Below are positions 35,996 to 48,039 of a stretch of DNA of 64,000 nucleotides, one piece after another (the stretch's first letter is position 1; each line of letters begins with the position of its first letter). The notes under the pieces are model-generated. The model ran no database searches, was not told where the DNA came from, and saw nothing but the letters and a program-made list of their open reading frames with translations. The stretch spans positions 1,345 to 65,344 of the forward strand of contig VXAZ01000443.1 in NCBI GenBank assembly GCA_013399875.1, written 5' to 3'. The DNA comes from Gymnorhina tibicen. Taxonomy: Eukaryota; Chordata; Aves; Passeriformes; Artamidae. The position numbers and the translations under genes were made by a program.

Positions 35996-36886
35996 TCAAA
36001 AATAATCAATGTCAACATATTAACCATCAGCTAAATAAATAGAAATTAGATGTTCTGAAGCATTCTGCCATGGTATCCAATGTCTCAGTAATGGAATTTG
36101 TGCGAATATATTTTCATATTTTTCATATTTGCTAATATCAGCCAGTTATGAAATAGAAAATTATACTTTTATCAGTCACATTGATCTTTCAAAGTGGTTT
36201 AATACATGCAAGGAATTCAACCAGGATTTGTTGAGCTGGACAAAAAAAGCTGACAGTGAACATGTAATGTCATAAATGGCTTAACAGATCACATTTCCTA
36301 TTTTTGTTTTCTGTGGGAAATCATTGAATCGGAATTCAAGCAATTTCACACTTGAAAGAAAATGGTTTTATTTACAACACTAAACTGAACAAAGTAATAG
36401 ATACACCATCTCAGAGAAGTTCATAGTATAATCAGAACCTATCAGATCATAATACAAGTAGTATAATCAGATCAGTAATATACTGAACTTGCTTAAGATT
36501 AATTATTGCATACTTTTTCTTCCATTTTGAATGAAGAGCAACGTGCTGCCTGAACCTTTTATTTGTTAAATAGCTGACTATATTTTGAAAATTATAACCA
36601 GGTACAATCAATCATAACTGTTTCATTCAACTTATAACTTCAACGGCAATGGATTCCGTTAGAAAACAGAAAGATTAGTGTCTCTGACTATCTTTTCATG
36701 ACATGTTAGAAAACTTTCTGAAAAAATTTTTATAGGATAAATGAGGAAAGAAGAGACTAAAAATGGGGAGTACATATAAAAAAAATTAATTTTCTATTTT
36801 TGGAACCTATAGAAATCAACAAACTCCAAGACCTGTTAATGAGATTTGTTGTTACTGAATCTAACAAAAGATTCTAAATATAATCC
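35996..36886. other. AT-rich non-coding DNA, nothing recognised
   Basis: No repeat edges, RNA genes or plausible exons were seen. Confidence 0.55.
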
Positions 36887-37271
36887 TGTCATGGTTTTAA
36901 GCCCAGCTGAAAATTAACCACCATGCAGCCACTTGCTCAACCTCCCCTTTCTTTCCCCCCACCCCAGGGGAATGGGGAGGAAAATCAAAGTAAAACTTGT
37001 ATAAGAGATAAGAACAGTTTAATAATTGAAAATAAAGTAAAATATAGTAATAATGGTAATAATGGTAAATGGTAAAAATAATGATAAAAAGGGTAAAATG
37101 AGTGATGCACAATGCAGTTTCTCACCGACCTCTGAGCCACGCCAGATGGCCCTTCCCAAACCCAGACTGGCTATGCTTCCAGATAATTCTCCCCAGTTTA
37201 TATATTAGGCATGACATTCTGCGGTGTGGAGTATCCCTCTGGCCAGTTTGGGTCACCTGTCCCAGTTATAG
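36887..37271 (-). mobile_element. ERVL-type LTR, 3' part, split by a younger LTR
   Basis: On the minus strand this piece carries a TATATAAAC promoter (near 37198-37206), an ATTAAA signal (37017-37022) and the 3' end CCATGACA at 36887. Its 5' part continues beyond the plus-strand insertion, from about 37687 to 37877. That other piece starts TGTCCTGATTTCAACTGGGATAGAG, a well-known avian LTR start. A run of imperfect AAT/ATGGT steps (37030-37090) lies in the transcribed part, as in other copies of this LTR type. Outer flanks AATCC and AGTTT do not match, so no target duplication is visible. Confidence 0.78.
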
Positions 37272-37686
37272 TGATGCCTTAGGTTTAAACTTTTATATTT
37301 TTCAAATCCTATATTGCCTGGTGTGTAACTCTGAAGTTTCTTGTAGCTCGTTAGCTGCTCTCCTAGGCCAGATAGACACAACAAAGCTTTTCCGAGCTTG
37401 TTATTCAAGGACACTCAGATTGTCCTAGGCCAAAGAGTGTAAACTAGGGCCTCTAGAGAGGTGGGGAAATTGAAGAAATTACATCATTAGCTAAAGTTTT
37501 AATTGGTGAATTTATGCTGATAAGCAAACGAACCAAATAAAAGTGTGAAGAAGTCATGACTTGTCATCCATCTTGGGGTCCATTCTGGAAGTAGCCTCTG
37601 GCTCCCCAGGGTGTCCCATTGAAGGCCTTTCAAATAAATAGCTACCTTTATTCCCTTATTCCTGCCTAGTCTCTGTTTCTGGGTAG
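37272..37686 (+). mobile_element. Younger LTR nested inside a minus-strand LTR
   Basis: The insert starts TGATGCCTTAGG and interrupts the surrounding minus-strand LTR exactly where that LTR would read through a CTCCCAG block. It has an AATAAA signal at 37633-37638 with a short tail after it, in plus-strand order. A TATA-like AAATAAAAG lies near 37537. The right edge is placed at about 37680-37690. Flanks TTATAG and GGGTAG agree at three of six bases, so the duplication is uncertain. It must be younger than the LTR it splits. Confidence 0.65.
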
Positions 37687-37877
37687 CCACTCCCAGTTTC
37701 CTTTGTGTACATCCTCACTGGCAGAGCATGAAGAAAAATAAAAAAAGGATAAACATCACTTAGCAAAAACCCAATACACCAGTGTATTATCAACACCATT
37801 CTCATTCCAAATCCAAAGCACAGCACTGTAACAGCCACCGAGAAGAAATTAACTCTATCCCAGTTGAAATCAGGACA
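37687..37877 (-). mobile_element. ERVL-type LTR, 5' (U3) part, right of the nested insertion
   Basis: Read on the minus strand from 37877, the sequence starts TGTCCTGATTTCAACTGGG and runs through the U3 segment (CAGTGCTGTGCTTTGGATTTGG, GATAATACACTGG) to CATGCTCTGCCAG. It then meets the nested insertion. Together with 36887-37271 it makes one LTR of about 575 bp. Confidence 0.78.
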
Positions 37878-38953
37878 AGTTTTACCAGTTCTCTGACTTT
37901 GGAAGTAGTAATTCATATTGAAGGACACCCCTGAAACAAGCTAAGCTTGGTATATCAAGTATCTGGGTTGTTCAGGTTTTTTTGAATTAAATTGAATTTC
38001 CGATGAGCTGTATTAAAATAGAGATTCTAAAATCAAGACTCAGGTCTTCAAAATTGCCCTTTTTGAAATGTGAAATGACCTAAATTCTGCACTCCTCTTA
38101 TCATTCATCATTAAAATTCCCCAGGAATCTGAAATTTTTCTTGTGTTTGTACCTGCAGCATTTCAAGCCATGCTATAATGACACATGGGGCTGCAACAGC
38201 AAAACAACCTCACAGAGTCCCATTCACCTACCTCCTAAAAGGATTAGTCACTTGTTTCTGCACAGTCTGTTGCACATTTATATACAGAAATACGATCAGT
38301 TCCTTGAGTTGATTTCCAGTGTGGCTTTAGTATCATGTTGACACAGCTGAGAAAATGGTATGTTGCTTTACACATGTGAATGCCTGACCATGATCAGGCA
38401 GTTTTGTTGTTGAATTCTAAGAAATATTAGCTGATTTTTTTCAGCCTGTAAAATCTGCAGGTCCATACACATTACAGGCTCAACAGTTCAGCAGAAGTTT
38501 ATGACTAAAGCTGGATGGATTGTCACTCTGTATCCAACTGGCTATAGGGAGGACTGGGTTGTATAAGGGATTCTCTCCCCAAAAACTGGACATGTATTTT
38601 TCACAAAGCCTTATTCACACAAAATTTGTAATCAGGCTCTGGAACAAATATTGGACAATCTTGTCCCCATCTTTTAGAGGATTACTGTAGCTACTAGATA
38701 CTGTCATGTTCAGCCTTGTTCTCCTTCTCTGGCCAAATTAGTTTGCAGCCTTTTATTCAAAGTAGAACAAGTTCAGTCAAAATCTATATCCTTTCCATAA
38801 TACATAACTTCAAGATGAAAAAACTTTCAGTAAAATGAGACTGAACTGTGGTTTTTCAGTCCCACCAGAAGGTAGAATTATCAGCAGGTCTTCTACATCA
38901 CAGATGAGTCTTCTATCTACTAATTCATTGCTTAAAATGTATCTTTATTAAAA
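37878..38953. other. AT-rich non-coding DNA, nothing recognised
   Basis: No supported gene or named repeat. Confidence 0.55.
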
Positions 38954-38958
38954 AAAAG

Positions 38959-40214
38959 TGTGGTAGTTTTAAAATTTGGTTTGATGGGCATGTTGCTAAA
39001 CCATTGAGGAAGCTGGTAATGCCTCTACGATTCGCATATTTAAAGGAAGAGCAAATACGAGAAGTTCCTTTTTTGTTCCTGTTTTCCTGCTGAGGGGTGG
39101 CAGGGGAGGGGGGCCTCCAGGCCCTGTCCCAGAGTGGGCCCGGGACAGCAGCACAGGTGAGGCCGCCGGGACAGCCACTCCAGAGCCATGAGTAGCCGCG
39201 TGGCTGGAAAACCCCAACAGAACCAGGACCGCACGGCCGAGATTTCATCTGAAGCTGCTGCTGCCCCCATGCAGAGCCAGCAGGGCTGGCACAGCCTTCC
39301 TGCAGCCAGCACGGCCCACGCCGAACCGAGAAAAACACCATGTAGCCAGCAACATAAAGAGGGCAATGCTTTTTCCAATGCAAAGCCCAAACAAGATCAA
39401 CTTCACAGCCGAAAACTTGCAGATACCTTTTCCTCCAAGTTAGAGAGAAAGAAAGAAAAAGTGAGAGTCACATGAGACGAAGCTAACATGGCAACTCCAA
39501 GGTCAGTTGTGAAGGAAGGGAAAGAGGGAGGAGGCGCTGCCAGCGCCAGAACTTAAATTCTCTTTGCAAGCTGTGGTAAGGACTGTAACATCACAAACTG
39601 TTTCTCTATAATTCATTAAAGTATATGGGGGGATGGAAAATCCAAAGAGCAGCTTGTGAAAAAGCGCTCAGTGCCAGAGCTCATAGTTGTGAAAGGCTTT
39701 TAGAGTTTGAAAAAGAGAGCCTTTGCTTTTAGGCTGGAGTAGCTCGTCCTTAAAAGACTAAAATCCCATGTTATTTATGACCCATGATTAGCAGTGTGAG
39801 AAGACTGCAAGATTCATGGGAGGGATATTTTTTCACTGCAGCGGATTTTTTATGGGCAGACTGTTGTCTCTGAAAGTTTGAAAACCACGTTAAGCAGAAG
39901 AAACTCTTTTCCTTAAAGATAGACACTTACGAAATGAAGCACTGACCAAAACCCCATGTTTTGTTTCCCTTGCGCAGATTGGTGGCAAAGGAGAGGTACT
40001 GGGAGAGAAAGGTGTTTGAAAGTTACTTTAATTTCTTATTATTTCTTCTTACTTTTAATTCTGTTAGTAATAAATCTTCTTTATACTGTAACTGTTAAAG
40101 TGTGGACCTGTTTTGCCTTGAAATTTTCCATTTTCCTCAATAATCCTTATTTCCCCTTATGCAAATAATTAGATTTCATGTGCTTGGTGCCTAACTATGT
40201 GTCAAACCATGACA
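38959..40214 (+). mobile_element. Long solo LTR, ERVL-type (5-bp target duplication)
   Basis: The 1,256-bp LTR starts TGTGGTAG, ends AACCATGACA, and is flanked by a perfect 5-bp duplication AAAAG (38954-38958 and 40215-40219). A CATATTTAAAGG promoter element lies at 39035-39046 and AATAAA at 40069-40074, leaving about 1.0 kb between promoter and polyadenylation signal. It belongs to the same broad family as 8331-9751: both share the GGAAGCTGG-GCCTCT block before the promoter, the CCAAGGTCAGT block (39498-39508 here) and the 3' TTCTGTTA-AATAAA end. Frames of 95-152 codons inside are not supported as genes. No internal viral region adjoins it. Confidence 0.82.
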
Positions 40215-40219
40215 AAAAG

Positions 40220-41309
40220 CTTAAAGATAACTTAGCATAGTTATACAAAACAGACCTTGAGTGCCCACTTAGAGAGTTTTCTTCAGTTTGAATCACAGTA
40301 TCACCAAAAATCACGTTACACTAAATCAATATTAAAGAGACAAGATGTACACATTTACCTGTGCTGGCTCCCAGCACTGTAAACAGTTCTGAGGCAGCCA
40401 ATTTCTCCTATGCAGTTTAGATATTTAATTAAGGTATTGACTTTGGGGTGTCTGCATTCATGACTGCAATGCTTTATTTTTGGATGTATGCAGAAAACAT
40501 GAAGGCTTTGAGCAAATATAAGTATCTTCTTAGGATACTTGGCAGAATCTAGTTATACACTTCCCCAAAATTCTTACTAGCTATAGAAATATCTGTTCTC
40601 TCTTTTACAAAGTTCTTCCTTTCATTCTCCTACTTCCTGTAAAAATGCTTGATTCTTCAAAATTTTCTAACAAATATCCTTAAAAAGAACAAAAGAAGAA
40701 AACACCCTTGCAGCTATCCATTTCAGCTGATTTCTAGTTCTCTACTTTTTCTTTACATTAGAAGCATTTTTGGAAATTAATTACATAGCAAAGTAATCTT
40801 CCATAAAGCTACCCAAGCTTTCTGTAAGCATTTCCATAAGCATTTTCTGCTAGCTATTACTTTGCAGATCTATTCCTGGTACTGTAAATCCTGACTACTA
40901 TAGCTTGCTTCTTAGAAGATATCATATATTGTTCTGTTAATATCGTCAAGAATTGCTCCACTCTCAGTTTCACGTAGATTACTAAAACCTCACATTAAGA
41001 AGTTAAAATTAACAAAAATGTGCACCAACACATTTTATTTTCTGTCTTTAAACAAATTTTCATATTTGGAATCAGTTGTCTAAGTCCTGCTCTAGAGCTA
41101 AAAGAAGTGAAACATGTCTATGTCATTCTTTTCACAGGTAAATCTCAAACTGAGCAATATAAAACAGGGCTGCATTAGCCTGGGGGGAAAGTGCTAGATC
41201 AAGAGAAAAAGATGGCAACAAAATGATGACAAAATGGTTACAGGAGTGAAGAAACAAGGTGCTGTTGAAATTTGCAACAGCAGAGCAGAGAATTAAAGCA
41301 TCACACAGC
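40220..41309. other. AT-rich non-coding DNA, nothing recognised
   Basis: No repeat boundaries or exons could be supported. Confidence 0.55.
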
Positions 41310-41860
41310 AGAAATATAGGCATGGTAGTGTCAGGGTGCAGCAAGGACAGAATTCTTGTCAAAGGAAGGCCAACTGGGAGCCAAGGGTCTCAATGAGTCA
41401 GGCAGGAGCAGTGTCCTCATCACCAAAGGATGCAGTCCCACAGCATTTAAGCAAAGATGACATGTCTGGAGACAGGAACCTGTATCAGACACAGTCCAAT
41501 AATAGTCAGGCAAGTCCACAGTGGCAAGGCAGGTCCAAGATCAAGCTGTGAGTCACATCAGCAAGCCAAAATTACAAAATCAGCAAGGTACATGGACAGG
41601 CATAGGGACACAAAGACCACAGCTCAGAGAAAGAATAAGGGTGACAGTCTGAGTTAAATACACCTCCCAAGGGAGATAAGGAGACTCTAGACAAGTTTTA
41701 TCACAGTGTTCTCACACAGCTATATCCACCACAGTCTGATCCCAGGTTGCATTGATAAGTCTCATAAAGATGACCTTGAGCCCAACACAAACTCCTGGGA
41801 AGGGACGAAGGAGGTTACAAAGACAGTAGCTGAACTTAGAGCCCTGACAGCCGAACTTTC
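41310..41860. repeat. Unclassified dispersed repeat, copy 1
   Basis: A GC-richer block contains CAGGCAAGTCCACAG followed closely by CAGGTCCAAGATCAAGC (about 41508-41548). It then runs GCAAGGTACATGGACAGGCA with further similarity to the block at 56650-57300. The shared order of short identical blocks over more than 100 bases indicates two copies of one dispersed repeat. I cannot name the family. The edges are approximate and the strand is unknown. Confidence 0.5.
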
Positions 41861-42305
41861 ATGATTTTGAAGGCAAATAAGAAAAGGTAAGAGGAGGATA
41901 GTTTGTGATAAATAGTGAAGGCATAGGAAGGTAATAGTAGGGCTAGTGTTATTTCAGAGATAGAGTAGTGGAACTGAGAAAGTAGTAATAAAAGCTGAAA
42001 TCCTCAAACTATAAAGACAGGAAAAAAGGCAAGTTAATTTATTTTATTTTTAGATCCTTTGGATCCTGTCTTATCTGCTTCCATTACTGATGTGTGGTTA
42101 ATTTTAGACACCTGTCAGACCTGCTTTACAAGTGGAGAAAAAAATTTTAAAAAACCTCCTATATATGTCGGGGTTTACATACACACTACATGAGAAAAGT
42201 GGTGTAGTAGTTTTGAGATGTGTAAGTACTCCAGTTAGGTACAAGAAAGATAATGTTGATAATCTTGCACAGACAAGAAGTTAACAGTAACATGGAAGGA
42301 GTTCA
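41861..42305. other. Non-coding DNA, nothing recognised
   Basis: A/G-rich and AT-rich sequence without supported features. Confidence 0.5.
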
Positions 42306-42311
42306 GGAACA

Positions 42312-42674
42312 TGTCACTGTTGAGGCAGAAAGTGACACAAATACCCCAGGACTCACTTTCAGGCAAAAGGATCTTTATTTAAGCTCCAGAGAGATTTTAT
42401 AGACTTTGCTATGTTTATCATTCATGTTACACTACTATTGGCTGCTTAACTACTACAATAGATTCAGTGGCTATCATTTAGCTACAATGCTATTCTTAGC
42501 TACCAGTAACAAAGGCATCCTAAGCATTCTAAGCATTTAGAAAACACCAGCTGCAGCTCTGTTGTTTTGGTTTCTTGCTTCTGTTGACACTAAGTTTCTC
42601 ATGGGTACAAACGAATTGTGCTAAGATCAATGTTGGAGCAAGACAGGCTTGCTGACCTGCTGTTAATTCCCACA
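42312..42674 (-). mobile_element. Short solo LTR, ERVK-type (6-bp target duplication), minus strand
   Basis: The 363-bp LTR is flanked by a perfect 6-bp duplication GGAACA (42306-42311 and 42675-42680). On the minus strand it begins TGTGGGAATTAACAG and ends ACAGTGACA. A TATA box CTATAAAATC lies near 42394-42403 and AATAAA at 42374-42379; the promoter-to-poly(A) distance is very short, about 20 bp, as in compact alpha- or betaretrovirus-like LTRs. No internal ERV sequence adjoins it. Confidence 0.8.
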
Positions 42675-43186
42675 GGAACATAGTGGCTGTAACTCACCAC
42701 TATTTCACTTATAAACTGAAGTTGCAAATAAGCAGAGAATTAGAGAAGTTTATATACCTATTCACATTCAGGTCAAGTGTTCAGGCTTTCTGCAAAGAAA
42801 ATGAATTTCTCCAAAGAAGCCAGCTTAATCTGGAGATGTAAGTCAGGTCTGTACATAGGGTATAGTTCAGAAACTCATGACTTGTTAGCCTTAATCCCGT
42901 ACTCAAATTGGTAGTTCATATGTTATACAAATACATTAGTAATTATTTTTCATTTGCACAGGTAATAAATTAATGACATTACTTAAAACTGAGTTCTTTT
43001 CCTTCTTATCTTCTTCTTATCCTCTCTTTCTCTCTTTCTTTTTCCTTCTTATCCTTTTTTTTCTTATGTTTATCTTAATTACCCAGTTTCCCTGGATTTC
43101 TACTTCTTAAGACAGCAAAGGAACCGCAGTTTAATGTCTTTCTTTTCCTCTGCATCAGGAAGAAATTCTTACGATGAGCAAATATT

Positions 43187-43333
43187 GGAGTTTAACAAAA
43201 TTCAGACACTCATTTAAAGAATTATTTTCTACTTTATTTTCCCTTACCTTCTGCCAATCAATCATGAACTGCTGCTCCCTAATTGCTTTTAAAATGTACA
43301 TAGATATTGATTTTAAAATTAAATGGAGACCTA
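43187..43333 (+). repeat. Local direct duplication, copy 1
   Basis: This segment starts GGAGTTTAACAAAATTCAGA, runs through CTACTTTATTTTCCCTT and AATCAATCA, and ends near AATGGAGACC. It has the same order of blocks as 44262-44391. By eye the first 80 bases are about 85% identical; the rest aligns only at the ends. Confidence 0.7.
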
Positions 43334-44261
43334 AGTCTCTTACTAAGTTTATTTACAATTTAAGGAACTGTTCAACATGAATAAGTGTATTAGAACCAGA
43401 CCTTAGAGGATTAGAGATTTCTTTTTTATTTCTTGATCAATTATGATCAATAAATAAAATGTAACTTGTGTTACATGTGTAACTTTCTCATTTTATTTTG
43501 TTAACAAAAAACCTAGTTTGTAGAAAGAAAACTAGCAAGAGCTTTCAAATGACATTAGAGTGTGATTATATACTGTACAATTTGCATTATTTACTGTTAG
43601 CTTGCATTATTATTGACTAGACAACACTTTTAGACTAGCCTACGAATCTAATTCATCCCACCAACACTACCTTTAAAGTTGTGAATGTAGCACATGCATA
43701 ACAATGAAAGGCACTGTAGGACAGACAAGGATGTGGGTTTCTTCTAAACATGCTGTGGGGAAGTTTCACTTTGGTTGCTTTTAAAAGATTGCCTAAATTT
43801 CAGTTCTAGCAGAGATCAGAATCCAGTGGTCTTGTCTAAATTCTAGTCAGGTGAGTTATCATCTTAGTAATAAAAGAAAGGTGATATAAAACAAATTTCA
43901 CCAAAGAACATTTTTAGCAAAAGCAATCATAATATCTGGTGTCGAGTTTTACAACTCTTCAAAATGTGATACAAAATTTAATTATGTTTGTTAATATAGA
44001 ATTGACTTTATAAATATCAATAGTATAATACAAAACGTCTCCAACCATTCCCTTCAGCTAATCCTGGGCAGAAACTTTAAGGTGGTTTTTAGAGACACGT
44101 GCTTCCCAGCCTCTGTGTTACCTGTTCTGACACAAAATTTGAGCTACTGAGTTTTGTGGAAAAAACCTCCCTCAGTAGATCTTCATGTAGTTTGTGAAAA
44201 CCATTTTACTCCCAACCTCAGCTGTTAAGAACCAATTTATACTATTCCACCAGAATGGTGG

Positions 44262-44391
44262 AATGGAGTTTAACAAAATTCAGATAGTCATTTAAATAAT
44301 TAATTTCTACTTTATTTTCCCTTGCATGTTGCTAATCAATCACTCTCCTATATACTATATATACATTATATATACTGTAATGGAGACCAGA
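44262..44391 (+). repeat. Local direct duplication, copy 2
   Basis: This is the second copy of the segment at 43187-43333, in the same orientation and about 1.07 kb away. It shares the 20-base start exactly, the CTACTTTATTTTCCCTT core and the final AATGGAGACC. An AT-rich run replaces the middle. Confidence 0.7.
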
Positions 44392-45289
44392 CATGCTAAC
44401 TTTCAGAAATTAAAAACTTCAGTTACACTAAAAAAAAAGCAAAATGAAAAAAAAAGATGCAGCTAAATAGCCACATTCTGATAGGGAAATGAGTTCTTAG
44501 CCTTATCTAAATGCATTAACTTCAGCACTCGTAAATGATCAAAACTTGCTTAGTAGTTAATATGATATGGAAATACAAATGAGGTGTATTAGGATAACAT
44601 TAAATATATATGTGTGCATATATATGTATGTTCCTTTGAATTAAGATTGTTAGTTATTTGACTATGTTCTGCAGCTTCTTTTTCATTAAATCTTTTCCTT
44701 TCAGCTTAAAAACAAAGAAAATCCTGCATAATTTCTTTAATACTGTAGAGCTAATGAAGCATTACTAAGAATTTTAATGAAAGCTTTCCAGAAAAGAAAT
44801 AAATGTAGATTACTTTTATACTCCGTATATTTGAGGGAAAATAAGTTAATTCCAATAATAGCTGGAATTTAAGATTTGAAAAAGATTTTTTTCAGCATTT
44901 TATAATCCCTTTAAAATTGCTTTTAATCTTTTCTCTCTTTACTAGTGAGTCAGAAACTACATTCTGAATTAAAATTATGTGATCTAAAAACCACCTGCAA
45001 AAGTGTCAGTTTTATTAGCATTCTGATATTTTCTTGTTTTAAAGAAATGCTCACATGGAAAATTTATGTTATTTACTCTTTGTGGCAAAGGAAGAGGTAT
45101 AACTTTATGTCCTTGTACATGTGCAGTAATTTTTGAAAGCGTGATAGGACAAAAATCCTTATTCTTAAAACTGAACACAGAAATTACAACAAACTGAGAC
45201 CTTTTCCCCTTCTTCATCTGTTCTAAACAAACTTAAATCAACCCTGTGCTGTTCAGCCTTCTGGGAAAGTTACCTGGGAGAAAGGACAG

Positions 45290-45480
45290 ACCTCCACCTA
45301 GCTGCAGTCTCCTTTCAGGTAGTTGCAGAGATAAGGTCTCCCCTGAGCCTCCTTTTCTCCAGAATCAATAACTCCAGCTCCCTCAGCTGCAACTCATCAG
45401 ATTTGAGCTCTAGACCCTTCACCTGCTCCATTGTCCTTTTCTGGACATGCTCCAGCAATATTCATTCTTTTTTGGATTTC
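45290..45480 (-). mobile_element. CR1 LINE fragment, antisense
   Basis: The plus strand shows the antisense CR1 3' region. It runs TTTCAGGTAGTTGCAGAGAT, then AAGGTCTCCCCTGAGCCTCC, then TTTTCTCCAGAATCAATAAC, then CTCAGCTGCAACTCATC and TTTTCTGGACATGCTCCAGC. Only about 190 bases are recognisable and the terminal CR1 tail is missing. Confidence 0.82.
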
Positions 45481-46989
45481 CACTCCAAAATCCTCATTAT
45501 TTCCTGGTTTCCATTAAAAATGACAAGAGAAATAACGGCATACCTTTGCAAATTATTCTGTTATACTATTTAATACCTGTATTTATCTAAGCCATCAAAA
45601 GAGAGACTTTTCTAGTGGCAAAATATGTAATTATCTCTGCAAGAAAGTAATACTAAAAAGTAAGCAACAACTTCACAAAATACTTTTTGTGCTATTCAAG
45701 GCTTATGATATTAAAAATCAATACACAGCAGTTTCATTCTTGTAATTAAATTCACTAGAAATAATAATGTGATAGCATTTTTATAAGCTGAATTCTGTAG
45801 AGCTTTTTAAAAAATCCTGTTTTCGGGTGTGATTTTTGTGATCATAAATTTTGAAATGCAACAAATTGACAGTTTCAATTTCACCCTGCTAAAAATTAAA
45901 ATGTTGTTTATCTTACTGCTATCTTCTATTTGGTTCTGTCAGCAAGGTACAGTTCTATTAAATTCTTCTGAGATTGAACAGTCTCTCAGGAGTCCTGCAG
46001 GAATAAACTTATTCTGAAGTGAGAAGGCTCACTCATACCTTTATTTACAAAGTTACAAATCAACTGCAATTTTGAAATATATCACTAGACTCTCATGGAA
46101 AACTCCAGATTCTCTCCTTCAGCAAGAGAAGGCTGCAGAAGCTGTAGAATTGCTCCATATGTTTTAGACATGTAGGCATAAGCAAAAATCAGAAATACAC
46201 ACAGTTTTAATATAAGAATTAAGCGTAAGAGTAAAATGGGGATCTATAGCTTTTCAAATTAATAAAAACATTTGCAATTTTAATTAATATGCAAAAGGTC
46301 CAACATTGTGTCCTCTGTGTGTAATGCATCTTATTTTATGAAAGCATTGTTTTTATCACTGCTGTGTATGAACGTGCTTTCTATAAGTTATATCTGAACT
46401 GTGTGTAGTGTAGTACAGCTGATATCAAATATACTGATACAGGTTTTACTTCAAAATGTGTGGCTGTAAACTTCATTAATCAAATTTTAAAAAAGGAACA
46501 TTTTGAGGCATGTGCAGTTACTTTGCCAACTGTTAACTGTATTGTGTCTAACACAATTTTCATTATTTCATTGGAGACCACACACCATTTTTAAATCTGA
46601 AAGTTCAAATTAATTCACCAGAACAACACTCAAGATAAGATTTCTTCTCATTATTAGAGAAAGAAATTAAAGCTTGTCAAGTCCAAAGATACCAGAATAA
46701 CTACAGTGTCTAGTCTGGGACTCTTTTTACTGAATTCTGGATCATGTCCTTGGAATTGAAAAGAAGTTTTGAAGTTTTGTGAAGTATTAGGCAAAACCAG
46801 TTATGAGACATGCATTTCCCCATACTTGGGGTCTATCACCCTCTTGAAAAGTTACCATGGCTAGCTAAAAACAACCACATCGGTGTGAGGACTTAGAGAA
46901 GCACAATGAACAGTCTTAAACACTGTCAGAGAAGAAAGTTCCCACAGTACAAGCCACCACAACAGGAACTGAAGCACAGACAGCAAAGA
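45481..46989. other. AT-rich non-coding DNA, nothing recognised
   Basis: No supported gene or named repeat. Confidence 0.55.
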
Positions 46990-46995
46990 GGAAGA

Positions 46996-47586
46996 TGTTA
47001 ATACCAAACTAAATGGAGCTGAGGGTTTGGAATTAGCATACCAGAAAAAATTCCTCTATACAGATTGTGGGAAAAACACAAACAGCAACAACAGGAAGAT
47101 GCCAGGCTTGGTGAAGCAGAGCTGGATAACTTATCTGGACAAAAATTCCCACCATGGCTGAGGGAATTTGTGTCTCACCTAAACTGTGAGAATGGAAGCA
47201 GCTGCTTACACACATGTCATCCCAAGTCCTCGGACAGCATGTACACCTCTGGATACCTGGGACTTGAACTGTATAAAAGTGATACCTTCAAAAGAACACT
47301 TCAGGATCACCACCACTGAGCAGACCAGGGTGAAGAAGGACCAGTGTCCCTCCACAGGATTCCATATGGTGGTGATAGCTTCACTTGAGCTCTCTCTCAC
47401 TCTCTTTCTCTTTCTCTCCCCCCCCACCCCTTCCATCTCTCTCTCTGTCTCTACCTCACATTTGTTGTTAAATAAAATCTGTACTATTGACTTTGGCATA
47501 TAGTCTTGCCTGTACCTTAATTCAGGCAGAGGCATCTCTTAATAATTGTATCCTAACAACTGGTCACAGGAATTGCTGTCCAGCAA
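46996..47586 (+). mobile_element. Probable solo LTR, plus strand
   Basis: The plus strand has a TATA box (TGTATAAAAG at 47270-47279). A pyrimidine-rich tract follows at 47390-47457, then AATAAA at 47471-47476 with a U5-like tail. The 6-mer GGAAGA occurs exactly on both sides (46990-46995 and 47587-47592), next to a TG start. The right end reads CAGCAA instead of CA, so the edges are tentative. A TGGTCACAGG motif at 47561-47570, just after CTAACAAC, could alternatively be a decayed tRNA primer-binding site, which would put the LTR end near 47559. Frames of 84-109 codons inside are not supported. Confidence 0.62.
47390..47457. repeat. CT-rich polypyrimidine tract within an LTR
   Basis: About 68 bases are nearly all C and T, including an eight-C run. 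The tract lies between the TATA box and the AATAAA of the surrounding LTR. Confidence 0.8.
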
Positions 47587-48039
47587 GGAAGAATGGTGTA
47601 TGGAGATGTTTTGTAAAGTTGGACACTGTGTATAAATACTTTGATCAGGAATGACTTTCAAGTATGAAGGAACAGAGGAAGTGAGAGAGGAAGGTAATGA
47701 ACTCTACAAGCATATGTATGTCACACTTTAAACTAGTCTCTGTGTATGGTCTCAAAATCTATAGGATAAAGTATATTTGCTGTTGATATTATATCCTCTT
47801 GAGGCTGCAACATAGTACATAACTGCTATAGATTTACTTATGAAAAGATGAGATGTTTAGCTTACATTTTAAACAAATTTAAAATGAAATGTCTGCAATG
47901 TATTGAAGAATCATGGGGGTAGTAACAACTTCTCTTTTTAAGTGGCTTGGATTCCATATCCCATCATCCATTTGCACAGCCAGAGAGTCTCCCTTTGTCT
48001 GTTTGGACCCTAGTGTCATTCTGTAACTAAATTTTTTTG

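Larger units (their letters stand above)
42681..45289. other. AT-rich non-coding DNA with a local duplication
   Basis: No gene was recognised. The pair 43187-43333 / 44262-44391 is a diverged local duplication, listed separately. Confidence 0.55.

Noticed and set aside
38925..39475. Minus frames of 152 and 116 codons and a plus frame of 95 codons
   Set aside because: They sit at the start of the LTR at 38959 and lack motifs. The plus frame is mentioned only in the LTR finding.
8331..40214. The LTRs at 8331 and 38959 as the two ends of one provirus
   Set aside because: They are 29 kb apart, diverged, and each has its own 5-bp target duplication (GTGAG and AAAAG); other elements lie between.
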